The notes: a model not told the origin generated them from the sequence alone. A stretch of DNA of 64,000 nt from Symsagittifera roscoffensis (GCF_963678635.1 NC_087067.1:6304647-6368646); one strand, 5' to 3'; counted from the stretch's first letter, positions 52,101-64,000 are shown. Numbers and translations are program-made.

Positions 52101-54560
52101 TTCCCTTGGTAGCTAAATTGTGCATGACTTGCAAATGATAGTTTCGCGATTTGATAATTTTTTGGAAAGTCATTATTCCATTTAGTCCCGTTAGTTATCA
52201 TTGCAGCTTTTGTGTCTTGAATTAACTTGTTCACAATCTCTGGATTGTAACTAGTTTTTTTGATGTTGTGTTACCTTTTGTCGTTTAGTTAATGATATGC
52301 AGTTACCTTTTGTGATTATATAAAGTTTCTTTTGAATAGCTACGCTAATTATTCTGGTCGGTAGCAGATGAGTTCCTTTTAAAATCATGTTCAAAACTGA
52401 ATTTGTTGTTTTCTGATGAAGGTTTCTTAACATACAGTCCCCAGCTGATTATTTCTCCCTTGATTTATTTCGTTTCTCATAGGATCAATAATTGGCTCCC
52501 AAGTTTAATTCGAGTCTTTTGTTTGATATTCTGCAATGTACCCTTGACGATGTCTAAAGGAAACGTTCTGTTTCCCTTGGGCAGCTAAATGCATGAATTG
52601 CAAAGGATAATTTCGCTTTCTGATAAATTGTTGGAAACTTTTTTCCGTTTAATGTCCCAAATGTTTTCTTTGTAATTTTTTCCATTATGACTTGTGCAAT
52701 CTCTGGGTTGCATCTGGTTTTTTAGGTCAAGTTGTGGTCCGTTTTGGCGTTTGATTGATGATATGCACTTACCTTCAGATTGTACGAGGCAACATTTCCT
52801 TGCAACAGTTACCCTATTGATTCTGGTCTATACCAAATCTTATCGAATATCAATAAAATCTAGTTTGATCTTGAAAGCTTATGTTTTTTGCTTATACAGT
52901 CATCGCTGATTGGTAGTCTTCCAGTGCTAGATGTAATCCCTATGTCTAAGGTTTAATACTTTGTTCTCACAAGTGATGATTTGAGGCATTTGTTTGATAC
53001 TCTGCAATGTACAATTGGCGATGTCTAAATGAAACGTTCTGTTTCCCTTGGGCAGTTAAATTGTGCATGAATTGCAAATGATAATTTCGCGATCTGATAA
53101 ATTGTTGGAAATCAGTTTTTTCGTTTTTTGTCCCATTGCAATTTTTTCATTTTGAAAAAGGAAATGTTGTTTCCCTTGGTAGCTAAATTGTGCATGACTT
53201 GCAAATGATAGTTTCGCGATTTGATAATTTTTTGGAAAGTCATTATTCCATTTAGTCCCGTTAGTTATCATTGCAGCTTTTGTGTTTTGAATTAACTTGT
53301 TCACAATCTCTGGATTGTAACTAGTTTTTTTGATGTTGTGTTACCTTTTGTCGTTTAGTTAATGATATGCAGTTACCTTTTGTGATTATATAAAGTTTCT
53401 TTTGAATAGCTACGCTAATTATTCTGGTCGGTAGCAGATGAGTTCCTTTTAAAATCATGTTCAAAACTGAATTTGTTGTTTTCTGATGAAGGTTTCTTAA
53501 CATACAGTCCCCAGCTGATTATTTCTCCCTTGATTTATTTCGTTTCTCATAGGATCAATAATTGGCTCCCAAGTTTAATTCGAGTCTTTTGTTTGATATT
53601 CTGCAATGTACCCTTGACGATGTCTAAAGGAAACGTTCTGTTTCCCTTGGGCAGCTAAATGCATGAATTGCAAAGGATAATTTCGCTTTCTGATAAATTG
53701 TTGGAAACTTTTTTCCGTTTAATGTCCCAAATGTTTTCTTTGTAATTTTTTCCATTATGACTTGTGCAATCTCTGGGTTGCATCTGGTTTTTTAGGTCAA
53801 GTTGTGGTCCGTTTTGGCGTTTGATTGATGATATGCACTTACCTTCAGATTGTACGAGGCAACATTTCCTTGCAACAGTTACCCTATTGATTCTGGTCTA
53901 TACCAAATCTTATCGAATATCAATAAAATCTAGTTTGATCTTGAAAGCTTATGTTTTTTGCTTATACAGTCATCGCTGATTGGTAGTCTTCCAGTGCTAG
54001 ACGTAATCCCTATGTCTAAGGTTTAATACTTTGTTCTCACAAGTGATGATTTGAGGCATTTGTTTGATACTCTGCAATGTACAATTGGCGATGTCTAAAT
54101 GAAACGTTCTGTTTCCCTTGGGCAGTTAAATTGTGCATGAATTGCAAATGATAATTTCGCGATCTGATAAATTGTTGGAAATCAGTTTTTTCGTTTTTTG
54201 TCCCGAAAGTTCTCATTGCAATTTTTTCGTTTTGAAAAATGAATTGTTCTGTTTCCCTTGGGTAGCTAAATTGTGCATGAATTGCAAATGATAATTTCGC
54301 GATTTGATAAATTGTTGGAAAGTTATTATTCCATTTAGTTTCGATAGTTCTCATTGCAACTCTTGTGTTTTGAATTAACTGGTTCACAATCTCTGGGTTG
54401 CAACTAGTTTTTTTTGTTTTTGTTTTACGTTTTGTCGTTTGGTTGATGATATACAGTTACCTTTTGTGATTATATAAAAGTTTTTTAAATAGCTACGCTA
54501 ATGATTCTGGTCTGTAGCAGATGAGTTCCTTGTAAAATCATGTTGAAAACTGAATTTGTT
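49150..54560 (+). repeat. ~1,083-bp higher-order repeat block
   Basis: B-class landmark frames start at 49,149, 50,238, 51,320, 52,403 and 53,473, spaced 1,070-1,089 bp. Each unit is two monomers plus the roughly 140-bp truncated piece (junctions near 49,917, 51,001, 52,085, 53,157 and 54,238). The copies at about 52,100-53,170 and 53,170-54,190 are nearly identical at a shift of 1,070, with differences such as TGTGTCTTGA/TGTGTTTTGA near 52,212. Confidence 0.85.
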
Positions 54561-57500
54561 GTTTTCTGATGAAGGTTTCTTAACATAAAGTCCCCAGCTG
54601 ATTATTTCTCCCTTGATTTATTTCGTTTCTCATAGGATCAATAATTGGCTCCCAAGTTTAATTCGAGTCTTTTGTTTGATATTCTGCAATGTGCCATTGA
54701 CGATGTCTAAAGGAAACGTTCTGTTTCCCTTGGGCAGCTAATTGCATGAATTGCAAAGAATAATTTCGCGGTCTGATAAATTGTTGGAAACTTTTTTTCC
54801 GTTTAATGTCCCGAATGTTCTCTTTGCAATTTTTTCCATTTTGACCTGTGCAATCTCAGGGTTGCATCTGGTTTTTTACGTCAAATTGTGGTCCGTTTTA
54901 GCGTTTGATTGATGAAATGCACTTACCTTTAGATTGTACGAGGCAACGTTTCCTTGCAACAGTTACCCTATTGATTCTGGTCTATAGCAAATCTTAACGA
55001 ATATCAATAAAATCTAGTTTGATCTTGAAAGCTTATGTTTTTTGCTTATACAGTCATAGCTGATTGGTAGTCTTCCAGTGCTAGATATAATCCCTATGTC
55101 TAAAGTTTAATAATTTGTTCTCACAAGTGATGATTTGAGGCATTTGTTTGATACTCTGCAATGTACAATTGGCGATGTCTAAATGAAACGTTCTGTTTCC
55201 CTTGGGCAGCTAAATGTTGCATGAATTGCAAATGATAATTTCGCGATCTGATAAATTGTTGGAAATCAGTTTTTCCGTTTCTTGTCCCGAAAGTTCTCAT
55301 TGCAATTTTTCCATTTTGAACTGTTCAGTCTATGGGTTCCATCTGGTTTTTTAGGTCGAGTTGTGGTCCGTTTTGGTGTTTGATTGATGATATGCACTTA
55401 CCTTCAAAGTGTACGAGGTATCGTTTCCTTGCAATATTTACCCGAATTATTCTGGTCCAAAGCAAATCTTAACGAATATCAATAAAATTTAGGTTGATCT
55501 TGAAAGCTTTTTTTCTGCTTATACAGTTATCGCTGATTGGAAGTTTTCCAGTGCTAGATGTAATCCCTATGTCTAAGGTTTAATAATTTGTTCTCACAAG
55601 TGATGATTTGAGGCATTTGTTTGATACTCTGCAATGTACAATTGGCGTTGTCTAAATGAAACGTTCTGTTTCCCTTGGGCAGCTAAATTGTGCATGAATT
55701 GCACATGATAATTTCGCGATCTAATAAATTGTTGGAAATCAGTTTTTTCGTTTTTTGTCCCGAAAGTTCTCATTGCAATTTTTTCATTTTGAAAAATGAA
55801 ATGTTCTGTTTCCCTTGGGTAGCTAAATTGTGCATGACTTGCAAATGATAATTTCGCGATTTGATAAATTGTTGGAAAGTCATTATTCCATTTAGTCCCG
55901 ATAGTTCTCATTGCAACTTTTGTGTTTTGAGTTAACTTGTTCACAATCTCTGTATTGTAACTAGTTTTTTTGATGTTGTGTTATTTTTTGTCGTTTAGTT
56001 GATGATATGCAGTTACCTTTTGTGATTATATAAAAGTTTCTTTTGAATAGCTACGCTTTTTATTCTGGTCTGTAGCAGATGAGTTCCTTTTAAAATCATG
56101 TTCAAAACTGAATCTGTTGTTTTCTGATGAAGGTTTCTTAACACACAGTCCCCAGCTGATTATTTCTCCCTTGATTTATTTCGTTTCTCATAGGATCAAT
56201 AATTGGCTCCCAAGTTTAATTCGAGTCTTTTGTTTGATATTCTGCAATGTACCATTGACGATGTCTAAAGGAAAGGTTCTGTTTCCCTTGGGCAGCTAAA
56301 TGCATGAATTGCAAAGGATAATTTCGCGTTCTGATAAATTGTTGGAAACTTTTTTTCCGTTTAATGTCCCGAATGTTTTCTTTGCAATTTTTTCCATTAT
56401 GACTTAGGCAATCTCTGGGTTGCATCTGGTTTTTTAGGTCAAATTGTGGTCCGTTGTGGCGTTTGATTGATGATATGCACTTACCTTTAGATTGTACGAG
56501 GCAACATTTCCTTGCAACAGTTACCCTATTGATTCTGGTCTATAGCAAATCTTAACGAATATCAATAAAATCTAGTTTGATCTTGAAAGCTTATGTTTTT
56601 TGCTCATACAGTCATCGCTGATTGGTAGTCTTCCAGTGCTAGATATAATCCCTATGTCTAAAGTTTATTAATTTGTTGTCACAAGTGATGATTTGAGGCA
56701 TTTGTTTGATACTCTGCAATGTACAATTGGCGATGTCTAAATGAAACGTTCTGTTTCCCTTGGGCAGCTAAATTGTGCATGAATTGCAAATGATAATTTC
56801 GCGATCTGATAAATTGTTGGAAATCAGTTTTTCCGTTTTTTATCCCGAAAGTTCTCATTGCAATTTTTCCATTTTGAACTGTTCAGTCTATGGGTTCCAT
56901 CTGGTTTTTTAGGTCGAGTTGTGGTCCGTTTTGGTGTTTGATTGATGATATGCACTTACCTTTAAAGTGTACGAGGTATCGTTTCCTTGCAATATTTACC
57001 CGAATTATTCTGGTCCAAAGCAAATCTTAACGAATATCAATAAAATTTAAGTTGATCTTGAAAGCTTTTTTTCTGCTTATACAGTCATCGCTGATTGGAA
57101 GTTTTCCAGTGCTAGATGTAATCTCTATGTCTAAGGTTTAATAATTTGTTCTCACAAGTGATGATTTGAGGCATTTGTTTGATACTCTGCAATGTACAAT
57201 TGGCGATGTCTAAATGAAACGTTCTGTTTCCCTTGGGCAGCTAAATTGTGCATGAATTGCAAATGATAATTTCGCGATCTGATAAATAGTTGGAAATCAG
57301 TTTTTTCGTTTTTGTCCCGAAAGTTCTCATTGCAATTTTTTTATTTTGAAACATGAAACGTTCTGTTTCCCTTGGGTAGCTAAATTGTGCATGAATTGCA
57401 AATGATAATTTCGCGATTTGATAAATTGTTGGAAAGTCATTATTCCATTTAGTCCCGATAGTTCTCGTTGCAACTTTTGTGTTTTGAGTTAACTTGTTCA

Positions 57501-57780
57501 CAATCTCTGGATTGTAACTAGTTTTTTTTTTGATGTTGTGTTACTTTTTGTCGTTTAGTTGATGATAGGCAGTTACCTTTTGTGATTATATAAAAGTTTC
57601 TTTTGAATAGCTACGCTATTTATTCTGGTCTGTAGCAGATGAGTTCCTTTTAAAATCATGTTCAAAACTGAATTTGTTGTTTTCTGATTGAGGTTTCTTA
57701 ACATACAGTCCCCAGCTGATTATTTCTCCCTTGATTTATTTCGTTTCTCATAGGATCAATAATTGGCTCCCAAGTTTAAT
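54560..57780 (+). repeat. Further ~1,556-bp higher-order units
   Basis: B landmarks near 54,565, 56,117 and 57,676 are spaced about 1,552-1,559 bp, again with the 140-bp truncated piece (junctions near 55,797 and 57,353). Confidence 0.8.
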
Positions 57781-60700
57781 TCGAGTCTTTTGTTTGATAT
57801 TCTGCAATATACCATTGACGATGTCTAAAGGAAACGTTCTGTTTCCCTTGGGCAGCTAAATGCATGAATTGCAAAGGATAATTTCGCGTTCTGATAAATT
57901 GTTGGAAACTTTTTTTCCGTTTAATGTCCCGAATGTTCTCTTTGCAATTTTTTCCATTATGACTTGTGCAATCTCTGGGTTGCATCTGGTTTTTTAGGTC
58001 AAGTTGTGGTCCGTTTTGGCGTTTGATTGATGATATGCACTTACCTTTAGATTGTACGAGGCAACATTTCCTTGCAACAGTTACCCTATTGATTCTGGTC
58101 TATAGCAAATCCTAACGAATATCAATAAAATCTAGTTTGATCTTGAAAGCTTATGTTTTTTGCTTATACAGTCATCGCTGATTGTCAGTCTTCCAGTGCT
58201 AGATTTAATCCCTATGTCTAAAGTTTATTAATTTGTTCTCACAAGTGATGATTTGAGGCATTTGTTTGATACTCTGCAATGTACAATTGGCGATGTCTTA
58301 ATGAAACGTTCTGTTTCCCTTGGGCAGCTAAATTGTGCATGAATTGCAAATGATAATTTCGCGATCTGATAAATTGTTGGAAATCAGTTTTTCCGTTTTT
58401 TATCCCGAAAGTTCTCATTGCAATTTTTCCATTTTGAACTGTTCAGTCTATGGGTTCCATCTGGTTTTTTAGGTCGAGTTGTGGTCCGTTTTGGTGTTTG
58501 ATTGATGATATGCACTTACCTTTAAAGTGTACGAGGTATCGTTTCCTTGCAATATTTACCCTAATTATTCTGGTCAAAAGCAAATCTTAACGAATATCAA
58601 TAAAATTTAGGTTGATCTTGAAAGCTTTTTTTCTGCTTTTACAGTCATCGCTGATTGGTAGTCGTCCAGTGCTAGATATAATCCCTATGTCTAAAGTTTA
58701 ATAATTTGTTCTCACAAGTGATGATTTGAGGCATTTGTTTGATACTCTGCAATGTACAATTGGCGATGTCTAAATGAAACGTTCTGTTTTCCTTGGGCAG
58801 CTAAATTGTGCATGAATTGCAAATGATAATTTCCCGATCTGATAAATTGTTGGAAATCAGTTTTTCCGTTTTTTGTCCCGAAAGTTCTCATTGCAATTTT
58901 TCCATTTTGAACTGTTCAGTCTATGGGTTCCATCTGGTTTTTTAGGTCGAGTTGTGGTCCGTTTTGGTGTTTGATTGATGATATGCACTTACCTTTAAAG
59001 TGTACGAGGTATCGTTTCCTTGCAATATTTACCCTAATTATCCTAGTCAAAAGCAAATCTTAACGAATATCAATAAAATTTAGGTTGATCTTGAAAGCTT
59101 TTTTTCTGCTTTTACAGTCATCGCTGATTGGTAGTCTTCCAGTGCTAGATATAATCCCTATGTCTAAAGTTTAATAATTTGTTCTCACAAGTGATGATTT
59201 GAGGCATTTGTTTGATACTCTGCAATGTACAGTTGGCGATGTCTAAATGAAACGTTCTGTTTCCCTTGGGCAGCTAAATGCATGAATTGCAAAGGATAAT
59301 TTCGCGTTCTGATAAATTGTTGGAAACTTTTTTTCCGTTTAATGTCCCGAATGTTCTCTTTGCAATTTTTTCCATTATGACATGTGCAATCTCTGGGTTG
59401 CATCTGGTTTTTTAGGTCAAGTTGTGGTCCGTTTTGGCGTTTGATTGATGATATGCACTTACCTTTAGATTGTACGAGGCAACATTTCCTTGCAACAGTT
59501 ACTCTATTGATTCTGGTCTATAGCAAATCCTAACGAATATCAATAAAATCTAGTTTGATCTTGAAAGCTTATGTTTTTTGCTTATACAGTCATCGCTGAT
59601 TGTCAGTCTTCCAGTGCTAGATTTAATCCCTATGTCTAAAGTTTATTAATTTGTTCTCACAAGTGATGATTTGAGGCATTTGTTTGATACTCTGCAATGT
59701 ACAATTGGCGATGTCTTAATGAAACGTTCTGTTTCCCTTGGGCAGCTAAATTGTGCATGAATTGCAAATGATAATTTCGCGATCTGATAAATTGTTGGAA
59801 ATCAGTTTTTCCGTTTTTTATCCCGAAAGTTCTCATTGCAATTTTTCCATTTTGAACTGTTCAGTCTATGGGTTCCATCTGGTTTTTTAGGTCGAGTTGT
59901 GGTCCGTTTTGGTGTTTGATTGATGATATGCACTTACCTTTAAAGTGTACGAGGTATCGTTTCCTTGCAATATTTACCCTAATTATTCTGGTCAAAAGCA
60001 AATCTTAACGAATATCAATAAAATTTAGGTTGATCTTGAAAGCTTTTTTTCTGCTTTTACAGTCATCGCTGATTGGTAGTCTTCCAGTGCTAGATATAAT
60101 CCCTATGTCTAAAGTTTAATAATTTGTTCTCACAAGTGATGATTTGAGGCATTTGTTTGATACTCTGCAATGTACAATTGACGTGTCTAAATGAAACGTT
60201 CTGTTTCCCTTGGGCAGCTAAATTGTGCATGAATTGCAAATGATAATTTCCCGATCTGATAAATTGTTGGAAATCAGTTTTTCCGTTTTTTGTCCCGAAA
60301 GTTCTCATAGCAATTTTTCCATTTTGAACTGTTCAGTCTATGGGTTCCATCTGGTTTTTTAGGTCGAGTTGTGGTCCGTTTTGGTGTTTGATTGATGATA
60401 TGCACTTACCTTTAAAGTGTACGAGGTATCGTTTCCTTGCAATATTTACCCTAATTATTCTAGTCAAAAGCAAATCTTAACGAATATCAATAAAATTTAG
60501 GTTGATCTTGAAAGCTTTTTTTCTGCTTTTACAGTCATCGCTGATTGGTAGTCTTCCAGTGCTAGATATAATCTCTATGTCTAAAGTTTAATAATTTGTT
60601 CTCACAAGTGATGATTTGAGGCATTTGTTTGATACTCTGCAATGTACAGTTGGCGATGTCTAAATGAAACGTTCTGTTTCCCTTGGGCAGCTAAATTGTG

Positions 60701-61550
60701 CATGAATTGCAAATGATAATTTCCCGATCTGATAAATTGTTGGAAATCAGTTTTTCCGTTTTTTGTCCCGAAAGTTCTCATTGCAATTTTTCCATTTTGA
60801 ACTGTTCAGTCTATGGGTTCCATCTGGTTTTTTAGGTCGAGTTGTGGTCCGTTTTGGTGTTTGATTGATGATATGCACTTACCTTTAAAGTGTACGAGGT
60901 ATCGTTTCCTTGCAATATTTACCCTAATTATTCTGGTCAAAAGCAAATCTTAACGAATATCAATAAAATTTAGGTTGATCTTGAAAGCTTTTTTTCTGCT
61001 TTTACAGTCATCGCTGATTGGTAGTCTTCCAGTGCTAGATATAATCCCTATGTCTAAAGTTTAATAATTTGTTCTCACAAGTGATGATTTGAGGCATTTG
61101 TTTGATACTCTGCAATGTACAATTGGCGATGTCTAAATGAAACGTTCTGTTTCCTTTGGGCAGCTAAATTGTGCATAAATTGCAAATGATAATTTCCCGA
61201 TCTGATAAATTGTTGGAAATCAGTTTTTCCGTTTTTTGTCCCGAAAGTTCTCATTGCAATTTTTCCATTTTGAACTGTTCAGTCTATGGGTTCCATCTGG
61301 TTTTTTAGGTCGAGTTGTGGTCCGTTTTGGTGTTTGATTGATGATATGCACTTACCTTTAAAGTGTACAAGGTATCGTTTCCTTGCAATATTTACCCTAA
61401 TTATTCTGCTCAAAAGCAAATCTTAACGAATATCATTAAAATTTAGGTTGATCTTGAAAGCTTTTTTTCTGCTTATACAGTCATCGCTGAGTGGCAGTTT
61501 TCCTGCTAGATGTAATCCCTATGTCTAAAGTTTAACAATTTGTTCTCACA
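57780..61550 (+). repeat. Homogeneous 472-473-bp monomers lacking class B
   Basis: GTTCTCACAAG occurs at 58,708, 59,181, 59,653, 60,126, 60,598, 61,071 and 61,542, spaced 471-473 bp. Only A and C monomers are present. A three-monomer block recurs at a 1,418-bp shift (CCTAACGAAT at 58,111 and 59,529), and A monomers from 59,650 on are nearly uniform. This is the cleanest view of the basic repeat unit. Confidence 0.92.
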
Positions 61551-64000
61551 AGTGATGATTTGAGGCATTTGTTTGATACTCTGCAATGTACAATTGGCGA
61601 TGTCTAAATGAAATGTTCTGTTTCCCTTGGGTAGCTAAATTGTGCATGAATTGCAAATGATAATTTCGCGATTTGATAAATTGTTGGAAAGTCATTATTC
61701 CATTTAGTCCCGATAGTTCTCATTACAACTTTTGTGTTTTGAATTAACTTGTTCACAATCTCTGGATTGCAACTTGTTTTTTTTGATGTTGTGTTACGTT
61801 TTGTCGCTCAGTTGATAATATGCAGTTACCTTATGTGATTATATAAAAGTTTCTTTTGAATAGCTTCGCTAATTATTCTGGTCTGTAGCAGATGAGTTCC
61901 TTGTAAAATCATGTTCAAAACTGAGTTTGTTGTTTTCTGATGAAGGTTTCTTAACATACAGTCCTCAGCTGATTGTTTCTCCCTTGATTTATTTCGTTTC
62001 TCTAAGGATCAATAATTGGCTCCCAAATTTAATTCGAGTCTTTTGTTTGATATTCTGCAATGTACCATTGACAATGACTAAAGGAAACGTTCTGTTTCTC
62101 TTGGGCAGCTAAATTGTGCATGAATTGCAAAGGATAATTTTGCGTTCTGATAATATGTTGGAAAGTTTTTTTTCCGTTTAATGTCCCGAATGTTCTCTTT
62201 GCAATTTTTCTATTTTGACCTGTGCAATCCCTGGGTTGCATCTGGTTTTTTAGGTCAAATTATGGTCCGTTTTGGCGTTTGATTGATGATATGCACTTAT
62301 CTTTAGATTGTACGAGGCAACGTTTTCTTGCAATAGTTACCCTAGTGATTCTGGTCTGTAGCAAATCTTAACGAATATCAATAAAATCTAGTTTGATCTT
62401 AAAAGCTTATGTTTTTTGCTTATACAGTCATCGCTGATTGATAGTCTTCCAGTGCTAGATATAATCCATATGTCTAAGGTTTAATAATTTATTCTCACAA
62501 GTGATGATTTGAGGCATTTGTTTGATACTCTGCAATGTACAATTGGCGATGTCTAAATGAAACGTTCTGTTTCCCGTGGGCAGCTAAATTGTGCATCAAT
62601 TGCGAATGATAATTTTGCGATCTGATAAATTTTTGGAAAGTAATTAATTCCTTTGTTCCCGATTATTCTCATTGCAACGTTTTTATTTTGAAAGAACTTG
62701 TTCACAATCTCTGGGTTGCAACTAGTTTTTTTGATGTTGTGTTACGTTTTTGTCGTTTGGTTGATGATATGCAGTTACCTTTTGTGATTATTTAAAAGTT
62801 TTTTTTTAAAAAAACTACGCTATTGATTCTGGTCTGTAGCAGATGAGTTCCTTGTAAAAAAATGTTCAAAAATGAATTTGTTGTTTTTTGATGAAGGTTT
62901 CTTAACATACAGTCCCCAGCTGATTATTTCTCCCTTGATTTATTTTGTTTCTCTAAGGTTCGATAATTGGCTCACAAATTTGATTCGAGTCTTTTGTTTG
63001 ATACTCTGCAATGTACCATTGACGATGTCTAAAGGAAACATTCTGTTTCCCTTGGGCAGCTAAATTGTGCATGAATTGCCAAGGATAATTTTACGTTCTA
63101 ATAAGTTTTTTTGGCAAGTTTTTTTTCCGTTTAATGTCCCGAATGCTCTCTTTGCAATTTTTCCATTTTCACCTGTGCAATCTCTGGGTTGCATCTGGTT
63201 TTTTAGGTCAAGTTGTGGTCCGTCTCGGCGTTTGATTGACGATATGCACTTATCTTTAGATTGTACGAGGCAACGTTTTCTTGCAATAGTTACCCTAGTG
63301 ATTCTGGTCTGTAGCAAATCTTAACGAATATCAATAAAATCTAGTTTGATCTTAAAAGCTTATGTTTTTTGCTTATACAGTCATCGCTGATTGATAGTCT
63401 TCCAGTGCTAGATATAATCCATATGTCTAAGGTTTAATAATTTATTCTCACAAGTGATGATTTGAGGCATTTGTTTGATACTCTGCAATGTACAATTGGC
63501 GATGTCTAAATGAAACGTTCTGTTTCCCGTGGGCAGCTAAATTGTGCATCAATTGCGAATGATAATTTTGCGATCTGATAAATTTTTGGAAAGTAATTAA
63601 TTCCTTTGTTCCCGATTATTCTCATTGCAACGTTTTTATTTTGAAAGAACTTGTTCACAATCTCTGGGTTGCAACTAGTTTTATTGATGTTGTGTTACGT
63701 TTTTGTCGTTTGGTTGATGATATGCAGTTACCTTTTGTGATTATTTAAAAGTTTTTTTTTTTATAAACTACGCTATTGATTCTGGTCTGTAGCAGATGAG
63801 TTCCTTGTAAAAAAATGTTCAAAAATGAATTTGTTGTTTTTTTGATGAAGGTTTCTTAACATACAGTCCCCAGCTGATTATTTCTCCCTTGATTTATTTT
63901 GTTTCTCTAAGGTTCGATAATTGGCTCACAAATTTGATTCGAGTCTTTTGTTTGATACTCTGCAATGTACCATTGACGATGTCTAAAGGAAACATTCTGT
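61550..64000 (+). repeat. ~950-bp dimeric higher-order repeat, running off the window
   Basis: B landmarks at about 61,927, 62,872 and 63,835 are 945 and 963 bp apart. The block from about 62,260 matches that from about 63,213 almost exactly at a shift of 953, sharing rare variants (GTGCATCAATTGCGAATGAT, TAATTAATTCCTTTGTTCCC). The second copy is cut by the window end. Confidence 0.88.

Larger units (their letters stand above)
18230..64000 (+). repeat. Tandem satellite array 2, ~472-bp monomers in higher-order repeats
   Basis: The whole interval is direct repeats of related monomers, and the array continues past the window end. Three classes can be told apart. Class A has GGGTTCCATCTGG and AAAGTGTACGAGGTATCG. 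Class C has GGGTTGCATCTGG and AGATTGTACGAGGCAACG. Class B has GGGTTGCAACTAG, TTTTGTGATTATATAAAAG and CTGATGAAGGTTTCTTAACA. All share GATGTCTAAA, then CTTGGGCAGCTAAA, then GATAAATTGTTGGAA. At about 472 bp per monomer the interval holds on the order of 95-100 monomer equivalents. Most A and C monomers contain one AAGCTT (GATCTTGAAAGCTT). Recurrent 61-codon (+) and 116-codon (-) frames belong to homogenised B or junction units and vary without respect to codon position, so they are not annotated as genes. Confidence 0.97.

Noticed and set aside
26542-63063. Recurrent 61-codon (+) and 116-codon (-) open frames in array 2
   Set aside because: They repeat because monomers are homogenised. Both strands are open in the same places, differences between copies fall on all codon positions, several copies are frameshifted or stopped, and there are no flanking splice or start contexts.
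18230-64000. CRISPR array
   Set aside because: Repeats are ~472-bp contiguous monomers, not short repeats separated by unique spacers, and no cas genes are present.

Overview
The window looks like a eukaryotic, probably animal, nuclear sequence. It is AT-rich (about one third G+C by eye), there is no bacterial-style gene packing, the only convincing coding sequence is split by GT-AG introns, and more than 85% of the window is tandem satellite DNA. I cannot name the species. Two short 5' exons each begin 17-19 bases after a pyrimidine-CAG acceptor. That would fit 5'UTR introns or spliced-leader trans-splicing, but does not prove either.

Layout. (1) From 1 to about 10,930 there is a direct tandem array of about 12 units of roughly 900 bp, fairly uniform on the left and increasingly diverged from about 9,100 rightwards. 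(2) From about 10,930 to 18,230 lies a 7-kb island of mostly unique sequence. It holds a likely MITE-like element (11,420-11,810), two tRNA-like segments with RNA polymerase III signals, a three-exon gene for a small membrane protein (13,277-14,227), a GC-richer stretch of unknown function, the first coding exon of a 2-oxoglutarate/Fe(II) dioxygenase-family gene (15,243-15,437), and a second element with nearly perfect 62-bp terminal inverted repeats enclosing an (AC)n microsatellite (15,579-16,093). (3) From about 18,230 to the window end lies a second, unrelated direct tandem array built on a monomer of about 472 bp. Its left edge is diverged; its interior is organised in several higher-order repeats (about 870, 950, 1,083, 1,250, 1,418 and 1,556 bp) made from three monomer classes plus two characteristic deletion junctions.

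The two genes are on the + strand and show no functional link to each other. The dioxygenase fragment ends at a donor-like site, and I found no following exon in the remaining 48 kb. Either the second array sits in a giant intron, or the exon is a stranded fragment, or the assembly is wrong here. The many 60-120-residue open frames in the arrays are by-products of homogenised repeat copies and are not called as genes. I found no CRISPR array, operon, prophage or defence system. The points of interest are the satellite architecture, its frozen junctions, a box shared by all monomers, and the strong T-over-A strand bias.
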